Made by a program: the position numbers and the translations under genes. The notes under the pieces were generated by a model. It saw only the letters and a list, made by a program, of their open reading frames with translations, searched no databases and was not told where the DNA came from. Positions 1 through 7,436 of a DNA stretch of 21,938 bases are shown piece by piece (position 1 is the stretch's first letter; each line of letters opens with the position of its first letter). Source of the stretch: a virus. The stretch lies in IMG/VR virus record IMGVR_UViG_3300005911_000016, positions 1-21,938 of that record, one strand, 5' to 3'.

Positions 1-425
1 CCGCGGCAGTGTACAGTCTTTCCGTCTCCTATGTATACCCCAACATGTACTTCTCTGCCACCACTACGCTTGAACTGCAAATCACCTGGTTCAGGAGAAG
101 ATACATCTGAACATCTATCTTCTATTTTGTCTGCGTTCATGTCTACATCATACATATCCATAAGCCCAAGTATGTACATTATTAGTCCTGAGCAGTCTGC
201 AGCTTTCTTACCTAACCACTTACGCACACGATCTGTGTGGTAGTAGTGATCAGTACCGCTTCCTCTAGGACCGTACCATTGCTCTAGTCGTAGTAATTCG
301 GCATCAGTCATAAGTTCTCCCTGCGCACCCCAAACATAACCGAACTCTCCTTCAGGGTACACAGCCGTCATAGCTTTCGCAAATGCGTGCAGTCCATTCA
401 GTTTTTGCTGAAGTATATCAGGCAT
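1..425 (-). CDS. NlpC/P60-family endolysin (3' end outside the window)
   Basis: This is the peptidoglycan-degrading lysis enzyme, probably a cysteine endopeptidase cutting stem or cross-bridge peptides. Translating the minus strand from ATG at 425 gives 141 open codons running off the window. They contain the NlpC/P60 signature: YVWGAQGE near residues 30-37, the nucleophile in ADCSGLI (Cys78), and PGDLQF followed by VHVGVYIGDG with the catalytic His127. His139 could serve as the third polar residue. The catalytic domain is therefore nearly complete, and any C-terminal wall-binding domain lies outside. The start is one base after the holin stop codon, and a GGGG-type ribosome site lies about nine bases upstream. 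A catalytic domain of this kind beside a holin fits a Gram-positive host. Family assignment is firm; the exact bond cut is not visible. Confidence 0.88.
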   Translation of the reverse strand, partial: MPDILQQKLNGLHAFAKAMTAVYPEGEFGYVWGAQGELMTDAELLRLEQWYGPRGSGTDHYYHTDRVRKWLGKKAADCSGLIMYILGLMDMYDVDMNADKIEDRCSDVSSPEPGDLQFKRSGGREVHVGVYIGDGKTVHCR

Positions 426-426
426 A

Positions 427-654
427 TTATAACCCCGCTGTGTTTGTACTATCGTTAATCCCCATTACTATTGGCACACCACCGTATATGAGTATGTCCA
501 GTATGAGTTCTAGGAACTCAATAGGAATTTCCCAACCGAACTGGTTACGTAAGTAGTTGAGTATGAGCATTATCATACCTATAACTATTACAGGACTCTT
601 AAACCTCTTTAAAACATCACTCCATGATGTTGTGTTTCCTAATAGTTTGTTCAT
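427..654 (-). CDS. Putative holin, 75 aa
   Basis: This small membrane protein probably forms the lesion that lets the endolysin reach the wall. It has a short charged N-terminus and a first hydrophobic segment around residues 21-37 (VIVIGMIMLILNYL). A second hydrophobic stretch around residues 46-64 (FLELILDILIYGGVPIVMG) follows, then a polar tail. Size, two membrane segments and position immediately before the endolysin match class II phage holins. The start is supported by AAGGAGA seven bases upstream. I recognise no specific holin family from memory, so the call rests on topology and context. An antiholin role is possible but less likely, because it is the only holin-sized gene here. Confidence 0.75.
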   Translation of the reverse strand: MNKLLGNTTSWSDVLKRFKSPVIVIGMIMLILNYLRNQFGWEIPIEFLELILDILIYGGVPIVMGINDSTNTAGL

Positions 655-663
655 GTTATCTCC

Positions 664-1662
664 TTAGTTTTTATATGCTAGGATAGAGCCACTTGTTAAA
701 TCTATACCTACAAATCTGCCTACAATTTCAAAATTCACTGGGTATGCAACACCTGTCATAGTGCCTATTACTGTGAACCCATCCTCTGCTGTTAGCACTG
801 CGAATGTTGTAGCTGTTATAACTTTTATCTTAGTGATAACATCGGTCTCTTCATATCCTGAATCTCTACCTGCTCCTGCTGTGGTGTTAGTAGATGCACC
901 AAACGTAGAGCCTGTTGTATCCGTATCAACGAACCCAAATGCTAAAGTTGCATCATTAGCTACACCTAGTTTTGGAGTTAATGTAACAGTTGTAGATGCC
1001 CCACCAATAACGAAGTATGAAGTAATAGTATTATTAGCATTAAGTGCTGCCTTCAATTTAACCACAACTTCTGCTATGGTATCTCCTTCTGCCAATGCTA
1101 CTACTGTATCTTCAGGTGAACCTAACATCCCTGACGAAGTTATTGTCATAGTAATGTCGCCTGATACATCAGCAACTCCTGCTGTGGTATTAGTAGATGC
1201 CCCACATGTAACACCAGTAGTGTCTGTGTCAACAAAACCAAAGGCTAGTGTTGCATCATTAGCAGCAAATGCTAGTGGTGTAAGTGTAACAAATTCTCCT
1301 GTTCCACCAACTGTGAAGAAAGCGGCTACATCTGCATCATCACCAAGATGTGTCCTAAGTAGTGTTGCTACTTCGTCTACACTATCCCCATCTCCAATAG
1401 GAACGACAACAGCTTTAGGAGAGCTTCCCATGCCTGACGAAGTTATAGTCATTGTTATATCGCCTGCTGCGGTTACTGCTCCTTCTGTAACTTCTATGGT
1501 TTCCACTTGCTTAACTGCGGCTACCAATCCTGCCGTACATGTAATAGTTTCAACCTGCTTAACACTCCTTAGTAAATGTAAAGCATTATCTGCTATTATC
1601 TGCACTCCGCTCCTGCCTGCCTGCCCAAGAAATACTCTTGCGGCTTCATCTATTTTACCCAT
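664..1662 (-). CDS. Phage structural protein with duplicated ~97-residue beta domain
   Basis: A 332-aa protein, probably a virion component of the tail or head surface. After a short N-terminal region come two homologous domains, residues 67-163 and 168-264. Each opens with GDITMTITSSGM and closes with ANDATLAFGFVDTDTTG then GASTNTTAG. I recognise this domain type (TVTAAGMTGSPKxVxVAV...ANDATL...) as recurrent in phage tail and surface proteins. A shorter repeat (KQVETI) occurs at residues 35-40 and 51-56. The C-terminus (VGRFVGIDLTSGSILAYKN) resembles the end of other small phage structural proteins. An AGGAGG site precedes the ATG. It sits just before the holin, the usual place for late structural genes. 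The exact place in the virion is unknown; Ig-like adhesion decoration is one possibility. Confidence 0.6.
   Translation of the reverse strand: MGKIDEAARVFLGQAGRSGVQIIADNALHLLRSVKQVETITCTAGLVAAVKQVETIEVTEGAVTAAGDITMTITSSGMGSSPKAVVVPIGDGDSVDEVATLLRTHLGDDADVAAFFTVGGTGEFVTLTPLAFAANDATLAFGFVDTDTTGVTCGASTNTTAGVADVSGDITMTITSSGMLGSPEDTVVALAEGDTIAEVVVKLKAALNANNTITSYFVIGGASTTVTLTPKLGVANDATLAFGFVDTDTTGSTFGASTNTTAGAGRDSGYEETDVITKIKVITATTFAVLTAEDGFTVIGTMTGVAYPVNFEIVGRFVGIDLTSGSILAYKN
670..699 (-). promoter_or_regulatory. Possible sigma-A promoter for the lysis genes
   Basis: The minus strand reads TTAACA (694-699), an 18-base spacer and TATAAA (670-675), each one mismatch from consensus. It lies inside the last codons of the 332-aa gene and just before the holin ribosome site. 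It would give a leader of only about nine bases. The AT-rich stretch before a strong ribosome site can mimic a -10 box, so this is tentative. Confidence 0.3.
871..1464 (-). repeat. Two diverged copies of an intragenic domain repeat
   Basis: Copy 1 spans 1174-1464 and copy 2 spans 871-1161, offset by 303 bases (101 codons). The proteins match best at their ends (GDITMTITSSGM; ATLAFGFVDTDTTG; GASTNTTAG) and differ more in the middle. At DNA level the two copies keep long similar stretches, for example around 1138-1160 and 1439-1462. This indicates an internal duplication that has since diverged. Confidence 0.85.
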
Positions 1663-1674
1663 TATTCTTTCCTC

Positions 1675-2136
1675 CTACTTAATTTTACTTAATAGATGTG
1701 TGTCTATTTCATCTGCCATATCCTTGACCTCTTGCTTGCTGCCATTAGCCATTGGTATCAGCACTCTTAAAATTATAGAGTTACTCTTTACACTAAGTCT
1801 AGCCGTTTCGCACAGCCTGTCAAGTCTTTCACTAATGCCTGCATGCTCGCTGTCGTTTTGGTCTTTGTCAATCTTGTGCCTGTCATCAACAAACTTCTTC
1901 CTGTCATTGTACTTCTTCTCTGCCGCGCCCATTGTTTTGGTTACCTTGTTCAACTCTGATTGCTGTCCTGCCAAGATGCTGTCCTCCTCAGTATTTAATT
2001 CTCTCGTTACTTCTGCCACAATTCTCTTCTTTAGCTTAACAGCTATAGTTGTAACAAACCCAGTAATTAAAATAGCACACCCTATTATAGGTACCCAATA
2101 TTGTACTACTATGTCCCAAAATGTAAGCTGTGTCAT
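1675..2136 (-). CDS. Membrane-anchored coiled-coil protein, lysis-associated (spanin- or XhlA-like topology)
   Basis: A 153-aa protein with one N-terminal membrane segment around residues 10-32 (VVQYWVPIIGCAILITGF). A basic stop-transfer sequence (KLKKR) follows, then a long charged, heptad-like stretch to about residue 115 (EDSILAGQQSELNKVTKTM, AEKKYNDRKKF). The C-terminus is amphipathic. Topology predicts a membrane anchor with a cytoplasmic or wall-side coiled coil. Such proteins occur in phage lysis cassettes as XhlA-type holin partners or i-spanins, and this one lies one gene from the holin. If the host is Gram-positive a classical spanin is not expected, so an accessory holin partner is my preference. 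AGGAGA precedes the ATG. Function is inferred from topology and position only. Confidence 0.55.
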   Translation of the reverse strand: MTQLTFWDIVVQYWVPIIGCAILITGFVTTIAVKLKKRIVAEVTRELNTEEDSILAGQQSELNKVTKTMGAAEKKYNDRKKFVDDRHKIDKDQNDSEHAGISERLDRLCETARLSVKSNSIILRVLIPMANGSKQEVKDMADEIDTHLLSKIK

Positions 2137-2137
2137 G

Positions 2138-2551
2138 CTATTCTCCTATTACGTAGTTACCCTCGCCGAGGTATTTGTCAAGCTGTCTTATAACATACTC
2201 AGCATTACTGCGCACTATCTGCTCTGTCAATGGCTGCCCGTATGCAATTACGTCGTTAATAAATCTAACAAACAAATTACTTGCACTTATTTGTACAACA
2301 TTCTCAGCAGTTACAATAGCCTGTGTGTTAATATCTTCAGATGTCATAGGAATTAACGTGTTAAACCTGCCTGAGCGTGGTTCATACACATCATACGTTT
2401 TCTTATCTCGCGGGCTATAAAACTTCCCAACTAAAGTAGCAGGCTCAACAACCATATCTGAAACGGGAACATGATTTACAGACCATTCTGTTGGAGCACC
2501 TAGTCCTGCTTCGGTAACTACGTTACCATTTAATAATAAATATCCGTACAT
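2138..2551 (-). CDS. Hypothetical tail-module protein, 137 aa
   Basis: I do not recognise this protein. It starts MYGYLLLNGNVV after a clear AAGGAGA site. Residues 43-57 (GKFYSPRDKKTYDVY) resemble the short segment in which tail-associated proteins mention a surface loop, but no family can be named. The second half contains regularly spaced hydrophobic residues and is probably helical (FVRFINDVIAYGQPLTEQ, then AEYVIRQLDKYLGEG). There is no signal peptide or membrane segment. The stop codon ends one base before the ATG of the coiled-coil membrane gene, and the fibre-associated beta-sandwich gene lies 10 bases upstream. That suggests a fibre chaperone or small tail component. Coding is secure; function is not. 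Confidence 0.6.
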   Translation of the reverse strand: MYGYLLLNGNVVTEAGLGAPTEWSVNHVPVSDMVVEPATLVGKFYSPRDKKTYDVYEPRSGRFNTLIPMTSEDINTQAIVTAENVVQISASNLFVRFINDVIAYGQPLTEQIVRSNAEYVIRQLDKYLGEGNYVIGE

Positions 2552-2561
2552 AATAATCTCC

Positions 2562-3110
2562 TTATACTAATCCATATACATAAAATGGGTAATCTCTTGT
2601 GCTAGCTCCTGTCCAAGAACCATTTTCGTAGTATACATAGTTTCCGCTGTGCGTTGGTGATAAACCGTCTCTAGCAAGGTTGCAAACACTAGACCCATTT
2701 CGTGTTATAACGATTGCGTATTTTTGACCACTAACCATACTGTACTGCTCTGCCCCTGTAAATAAGAAATCAACTAGATTATAACCGCTACTAGGTATAT
2801 CATAATTATCAATAGGGTCTGACACAGCTAATGGTGAGCCAACTGGGTATGCCCATACCCCATAATTCCCAGTAATTGCATATAACTCAGCAATCCAAGC
2901 ATCAGTTTCGTCACCGCCAACTCTTTCTAAGTAGAATTTAGCTTTGCTAATGTCAGCATCAATTCCACAGGAGAATGTTTGACCATAAGAGGGGATATTA
3001 ACTTGGCTGTACCCATTCTTCTTGGACTCACTATAGGAGTCAATTAGTGTTTCTTCTCCACCTGCACCTAAATTAACTTGTTGCTGTAAAATGCCTGTAG
3101 GTATCTTCAT
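2562..3110 (-). CDS. Beta-sandwich fibre-associated protein, probable carbohydrate-binding tip
   Basis: A 182-aa protein whose pattern resembles the choice-of-anchor-R type jelly-roll seen in surface and phage proteins. It has YGQTFSCGIDADISKAKFYL near residues 42-61, then an aromatic strand set (AELYAITGNYGVWAYPVGSP). Next comes YNLVDFLFTGAEQYSMVSGQ with YAIVI, and finally PTHSGNYVYYENGSW and FYVYG at the C-terminus. In that family the fold is a likely ligand-binding sandwich. Its start overlaps the stop of the 858-aa fibre gene (TAATG), so the two are probably translationally coupled, and this may be the detachable receptor-binding tip of the fibre. Fold assignment is from remembered pattern similarity; ligand unknown. 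Confidence 0.6.
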   Translation of the reverse strand: MKIPTGILQQQVNLGAGGEETLIDSYSESKKNGYSQVNIPSYGQTFSCGIDADISKAKFYLERVGGDETDAWIAELYAITGNYGVWAYPVGSPLAVSDPIDNYDIPSSGYNLVDFLFTGAEQYSMVSGQKYAIVITRNGSSVCNLARDGLSPTHSGNYVYYENGSWTGASTRDYPFYVYGLV

Positions 3111-5686
3111 TAGCTATCACACCCCACTAACCACCATTCTTCTGTTCCTATTTTCTTTATAGAAGCTACATTGTACTGCACTGATATTGTATCAAAAGCA
3201 CCACCTGAGCGAATTGTAACTCCACTTCCAGGGGCTATAGTTACCTCTCCTGCTCCGTACATACCTATTTCAACAAGCGTTCCTATAGGAAATGCAACAC
3301 CTGAGGTAGGAGGAACTGTGAGAGTGATTGCTCCCGCATTAGACATCTTGAGCCATTTGGCACTATCTGTAAGAACTAAAGTATACGTAGTACCTGTCTG
3401 CGAGTTTATGTTAGTGCCTTTGTATGCAAACTTAGTACCCTCGATTATATCGAACTCAACATCATCAGTTGTATCAAGTCCTAGACTTGATTTAGTTGAT
3501 GCAGTTTGTATAGCACTATCAGCTTTGTCTAAACTTGCGTTTACTGATGTATCTAACTTCGTTTCGTCTATTGAGCCTGACTTCAATGAAGCACTAATAT
3601 CCTGTCCTGTTAGTGTTAGGTCTATCTCTGCTGTGTCTGTAACTGTAACAGCGGCATGTATCTTAGCTATCTCTGTATCAGCTACAAGGGAACTCCCCGC
3701 AACTTTCACAACTAGTTCACTTAAGTCTTGGTCGTCACTTCCTGAAGCATGTATCTTTGATATCTCCGTGTCAAACACTAGAGATTTAGTAGCTACTTTT
3801 ACAACCAATCCACTTAAGTCTTGGTCGTCACTTCCTGAAGCATGTATCTTTGATATCTCCGTGTCAAACACTAGAGATTTAGTAGCTACTTTTACAACCA
3901 ATCCACTTAAATCTTGGTCGTCACTTCCTGAAGCATGTATCTTTGATATCTCCGTGTCCTCAACAAGAGAACTCCCTGTAACCTTTACAACCAACCCACT
4001 AAGGTCTTGGTCGTCACTTCCTGAAGCATGTATCTTTGCAATCTCTGTGTCCTCAACAAGAGAACTCCCTGTAACCTTTACAACCAACCCACTAAGGTCT
4101 TGGTCTGCTGTAGCACCATCTTCTACGTTTAAGTCAGTTCTAACTTCCGCATAACTTCTGCCTTCAATGTCTGTGGCGTTAACGAATTTAGCAAAGTCAT
4201 TTATTACTGGAGTTCCTGACGTGCTTACGTTACCTGAACCTGCAGGAGTTGTGTATGCGCCCTGTCCGTTTAAGAACGCAGCTGCAGACCCATTACCCTT
4301 TGGAGCAAAGCCATGTTTAGAAGTCGATACATCGCCAGTTGTTATGTCTGTGAATGGTAAAGTAGCATCGGAAATTTCATCTAGTGTATCTAATGCTCTT
4401 TGAACATTAATGTCAAGTACACTTAGAATGCCATTAAAGTTAGTTGTATCGGTTATAATATCCTCTGCGTAATTCGAACCAGCACTACCTGTTCCTGCTC
4501 CAGTTCCGTTTACATCTCTTAAATCTAAGTATAAACTACCATCAGACAGTTCTTGTAATTGACCATCTCTCTTAACTATTAAAGCACCAATGAATATAAA
4601 TTCAGGACTTGGTAATCCTTCTGTTACTAATCTTGTTATTTCACTCTCGATTGCGTTCCTTGCATTATTTATTGTTGAGTATGCACTCTGACTTAATATC
4701 TTTTTAAGATTAACACCACCTAAATCAGGTGTGTCGATAAAGAAAGTTATAAAGAAGTCAGTTGTAGAACCGCCCTCTGTTAGTTGCCATGTAGAGCCTG
4801 TGTCCTCGTTCCATACATCATAAGTTCCACCTGCATTATGACCGATTGTATTAGTTGCAGTAGTATTTGTCCATTCGCCTGTAGCACCTAGTCTATATAT
4901 AAATGGAGCAGTTGATTGTGCAGCGATTAAATGTTGTATATCTTCATCCCTGAAAGAGCCACTCGTTACTTGCGTAAACGTATCTCCACCATTAGATAAT
5001 CCCTCTATTGCTAATCCATAACCATATAATGCTCCAAATGTATTGTGCGCCCAACCATGAACTGCACTAGGATATTGGTATGCGTGGAGTTCTGCTCCAA
5101 AAATGATTGATTTAGTTTGAGTAGCATTCCAGTAAATAAGCGCACATAATGAATTGTTATAGAAAAAGAATTTATTTATATTAGATTCTAATGTATATTG
5201 CAAAACACCATTTTGGTCGAAGTATGTATAATAAGTGCCTGTAACATCAGGGATAACAACTGATTCTGTTCCTGTCTTTGTAAATAGTTTGCTATTTACC
5301 CAAAAAGAATAATCTGATTGCCCCCCCTTTACTGTAGTACTAAATGTTAGTGTGCCATCTACAAACGAAAGGTCAGGTTGGGTATTTGTGTTATACTTAT
5401 CCCAACCTGCTTTATGTCTAGTTTCACCTATTTCGGCAAGTATGACTTCTACATCAGTTCCTATGTAATGTCCGTCTGTGTCTGTTACAGCTACATCAGC
5501 TGCAACTTGGTCGCTAGTTGCGCCGTCTTCTACGTTTAACATTGTCCTAGCGTCTGTCATAGATATGTCTTCAGGCACACCTGTACTAGCAGTTTTCCTG
5601 CCTTTGAATGTAGTCTGTGTCATGTTCGCTAATTTTGCATTATTTATAGCTTCATCAGCGATATGTTTTGTACTTATTTTGCTCAT
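3110..5686 (-). CDS. Large tail fibre / appendage protein with tandem repeats
   Basis: An 858-aa fibre. Residues 1-55 hold the fibre module GRKTASTGVPED...LNVEDGAT, also seen in the neighbouring 267-aa protein. Residues about 100-380 form a domain I recognise from phage appendages (TQPDLSFVDGTLTFS, VVIPDVTGTYYTYFD, then an HGWAHNTFGALYGYGLA stretch). Residues 450-483 (GDVSTSKHGFAPKGNG, LNGQGAYTTP) are typical fibre linker sequence. Five 31-residue repeats occupy 528-682. The last ~110 residues are a common C-terminal fibre domain (TGTTYTLVLTDSAKWLKM...VTIAPGSGVTI...WWLVG). AAAGGAG precedes the ATG. It probably mediates host adsorption. Repeat number likely sets fibre length. Confidence 0.82.
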   Translation of the reverse strand: MSKISTKHIADEAINNAKLANMTQTTFKGRKTASTGVPEDISMTDARTMLNVEDGATSDQVAADVAVTDTDGHYIGTDVEVILAEIGETRHKAGWDKYNTNTQPDLSFVDGTLTFSTTVKGGQSDYSFWVNSKLFTKTGTESVVIPDVTGTYYTYFDQNGVLQYTLESNINKFFFYNNSLCALIYWNATQTKSIIFGAELHAYQYPSAVHGWAHNTFGALYGYGLAIEGLSNGGDTFTQVTSGSFRDEDIQHLIAAQSTAPFIYRLGATGEWTNTTATNTIGHNAGGTYDVWNEDTGSTWQLTEGGSTTDFFITFFIDTPDLGGVNLKKILSQSAYSTINNARNAIESEITRLVTEGLPSPEFIFIGALIVKRDGQLQELSDGSLYLDLRDVNGTGAGTGSAGSNYAEDIITDTTNFNGILSVLDINVQRALDTLDEISDATLPFTDITTGDVSTSKHGFAPKGNGSAAAFLNGQGAYTTPAGSGNVSTSGTPVINDFAKFVNATDIEGRSYAEVRTDLNVEDGATADQDLSGLVVKVTGSSLVEDTEIAKIHASGSDDQDLSGLVVKVTGSSLVEDTEISKIHASGSDDQDLSGLVVKVATKSLVFDTEISKIHASGSDDQDLSGLVVKVATKSLVFDTEISKIHASGSDDQDLSELVVKVAGSSLVADTEIAKIHAAVTVTDTAEIDLTLTGQDISASLKSGSIDETKLDTSVNASLDKADSAIQTASTKSSLGLDTTDDVEFDIIEGTKFAYKGTNINSQTGTTYTLVLTDSAKWLKMSNAGAITLTVPPTSGVAFPIGTLVEIGMYGAGEVTIAPGSGVTIRSGGAFDTISVQYNVASIKKIGTEEWWLVGCDS
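3641..4105 (-). repeat. Five tandem 93-bp repeats (31-residue units) in the fibre gene
   Basis: Units begin at 4105, 4012, 3919, 3826 and 3733 (reading downward), an exact 93-base period that I checked at five anchor points. The protein unit starts DQDLSGLVVKV, then contains DTEI(A/S)KIHASGSD. Units 3 and 4 are nearly identical in DNA, and units 1 and 2 are nearly identical to each other. Unit 5 has diverged at its end. The blockwise similarity suggests recent duplication or gene conversion and a capacity for in-frame length change. Confidence 0.95.
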
Positions 5687-5736
5687 TTTAATTGCTCTCC
5701 TTTAAGCCAGTTTTCAGGTTTTGTCATTGGCTTCAT
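5683..5736 (-). CDS. Possible 17-codon leader ORF overlapping the fibre start
   Basis: An open frame in the gap upstream of the 858-aa fibre gene encodes MKPMTKPENWLKGEQLK and ends with a TGA that overlaps the fibre ATG (ATGA). The AAAGGAG ribosome site of the fibre gene lies inside it. It has no clear ribosome site of its own. KPENWLKG resembles the opening of some phage tail-fibre proteins, so it may be a translational-coupling peptide or a remnant of a lost N-terminus. It is short enough to be chance. Confidence 0.2.
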   Translation of the reverse strand: MKPMTKPENWLKGEQLK

Positions 5737-5742
5737 ATTTTC

Positions 5743-6546
5743 TTATACGAGCGCTGTATAGGTATAAGTTACTACTAGCTTGTCTGTTGATTCAAGTAAA
5801 CTTTCTAGTCCTAGTCCGTCCCAGTTCAAACGCTTTATGTCTGAGCCGTCCGTTATTATTGTGAAGTCTACGGTGTATTCTTGTGGTATCCCACCAACAG
5901 GTACAACTTGAACCGAGGTAGCTGATACAGGAACTTGTGTCATATCGTCAGAATACTTATTAGAAATATCAGTTGCGTCTAATGTAAGTATTTCAACAAT
6001 ACGTGTTTCGGAACCACCTGCTAAAGCTATAATCTCTGCTACCGTTACAGTCTTTAATACATCACTACCGTCAGTATCTTGTATCAATACCTTGTCGTTA
6101 GTTGCTACTGTTGCCGCACTAAGTGTTGCTCCGTCTAGAGCGTCTGTTACATTTGCCTCGTCCGTTACATCTGCACCGTCTTCAACGTTCAATACTCCAA
6201 GTGCTTGTGTTTTTGTTAGTGCTTCAGGTACTCCTGTAGCTGCTGTAGTTCTACCAATAAAAGTATCTGTAGCTAGATTAGCCATCTTAGCTAAAGTAAC
6301 TGCTGCTGCTGCTATTGTCTGTGCTCCGTCTGCAACTGAGGTTACATCGCCACTATGGTTAGGATGAACATAAGCGTTTGCTCCGTCTTCTACGTTTAAT
6401 AGCGTTAAAGCATCTGCCTTACTCAATACTTCCTGCACACCTGTTGAGGCTGTTTTTCTTCCCATAATTGATGCCGTTGCTATATTAGCTTGTTTTGCTA
6501 ATGTAACCGCTGCATCTTCAATATACTTACCTTTTAACTGTGCCAT
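5743..6546 (-). CDS. Tail fibre-like protein, 267 aa
   Basis: Two copies of a fibre module occur at residues about 10-57 (AAVTLAKQANIATASIMGRK...LLNVEDGA) and 81-126 (AAVTLAKMANLATDTFIGR...VLNVEDGA). The same module opens the 858-aa fibre. The central part (DKVLIQDTDGSDVLKTVT) is typical trimeric-fibre sequence. Residues 182-267 are a C-terminal domain (LDATDISNKYSD, VPVGGI, DFTIITDG, NWDGLGLESLL) paralogous to the end of the 286-aa neighbour. These features indicate a short fibre or a fibre-base component. An AGGAAA ribosome site lies before the ATG. No catalytic motif is seen. Repeated modules make trimeric, mostly beta structure likely. Confidence 0.72.
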   Translation of the reverse strand: MAQLKGKYIEDAAVTLAKQANIATASIMGRKTASTGVQEVLSKADALTLLNVEDGANAYVHPNHSGDVTSVADGAQTIAAAAVTLAKMANLATDTFIGRTTAATGVPEALTKTQALGVLNVEDGADVTDEANVTDALDGATLSAATVATNDKVLIQDTDGSDVLKTVTVAEIIALAGGSETRIVEILTLDATDISNKYSDDMTQVPVSATSVQVVPVGGIPQEYTVDFTIITDGSDIKRLNWDGLGLESLLESTDKLVVTYTYTALV

Positions 6547-6574
6547 GTCTTTTTCCTACTTTCCTTTTATTTCT

Positions 6575-7435
6575 TTAATATATGTAATCGGCTGATATAA
6601 TATCATTCTCCGATAATAAAGACTCTAATCCTAATCCATTCCAATTTAATCTAAGCACATCTGCCCCGTCTGTTATAACTGTAAAGTCTGTTGTGTATAA
6701 TTGTTTTACCCCACCAACAGGGAACAACCCAACTGCTGTGTTATCTAGCGGTATATTTGCTAAGTCTATGTACTTGTTTGAAATATTTGCCGCATTAAGT
6801 GTTAAATTTTCTGTTATTTTTGTTTGGTCGCCTGTGTTAGTGCCTGATAGGTTACCAAGATTAGTAATGTCTGTTGCGGTTACGAATTTGTTTGTGGTTG
6901 CTGTATCAACTAAGTCATCGGGGTCAAGAACTACAACGCCTGTTTTTTCATTTACAGAATCAACTGCACCTGCCCCACCTGCATGACTATGTAACGCTGT
7001 TTCCCCACCACCTGTAAGTGCTGTTGCGTTTACGTCTGATATGTTATTTACATCGGCACTTGCTTCAATACCTGCTAGTTTTGCGCTGTCTGCACTAGGA
7101 TATGTGACTTTAGATGTGTTAAGACCTATTGCAGTGTCTTGTACTCCGCCTGCTGTTTCAAGGTCGTCTATATCTGATGCGTTCGCTACGATTGAATCAA
7201 CATTATCTTTTACCTGTATGTCAAGAGCATCTATACTTTCTGTGGCTGTTTCGCCGTCAGTAACATAGTTGTCTTCTGTATATAATTGGTCGCCAACTTT
7301 AGTATCGCCTGCCACAGTGTCATCTATAATCGAATTAACCGTGTCAACTAACTGGTTAAATTCAGCATCAACCTCGTCTGCTTTAGCAGGTGTTCGAGGT
7401 ATAAAGTCATATTTACGTGTAATCTTATCAGTCAT
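6575..7435 (-). CDS. Tail fibre-like protein, 286 aa
   Basis: The N-terminus (FIPRTPAKADEVDAEFNQLV) resembles the collar or attachment end of fibre proteins, where a helix counts fibre copies. The middle contains common phage fibre phrases: ADSAKLAGIEASADVN near residues 115-130, HSHAGG, VNEKTGVVVLDPDDLVDTA and TNKFVTA. Residues 206-286 are the C-terminal domain shared with the 267-aa protein (LTLNAANISNKY, FPVGGV, NWNGLGLESLL). It follows the nozzle gene by one base, and the AAGGAGG ribosome site is inside the last codons of that gene, so translation is probably coupled. As the first fibre gene after the nozzle, it is the best candidate for the fibre-attachment piece. Confidence 0.7.
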   Translation of the reverse strand: MTDKITRKYDFIPRTPAKADEVDAEFNQLVDTVNSIIDDTVAGDTKVGDQLYTEDNYVTDGETATESIDALDIQVKDNVDSIVANASDIDDLETAGGVQDTAIGLNTSKVTYPSADSAKLAGIEASADVNNISDVNATALTGGGETALHSHAGGAGAVDSVNEKTGVVVLDPDDLVDTATTNKFVTATDITNLGNLSGTNTGDQTKITENLTLNAANISNKYIDLANIPLDNTAVGLFPVGGVKQLYTTDFTVITDGADVLRLNWNGLGLESLLSENDIISADYIY

Positions 7436-7436
7436 G

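Noticed and set aside
761-2356. Long plus-strand open frame of 531 codons opposite the 332-, 153- and 137-aa genes
   Set aside because: It crosses three minus-strand genes that each have good ribosome sites. It has serine/valine-rich shadow composition and no start signal.
3171-4154. Plus-strand 327-codon frame opposite the fibre repeats
   Set aside because: It mirrors the 93-bp repeats of the real fibre gene and has no ribosome site or neighbours on that strand.
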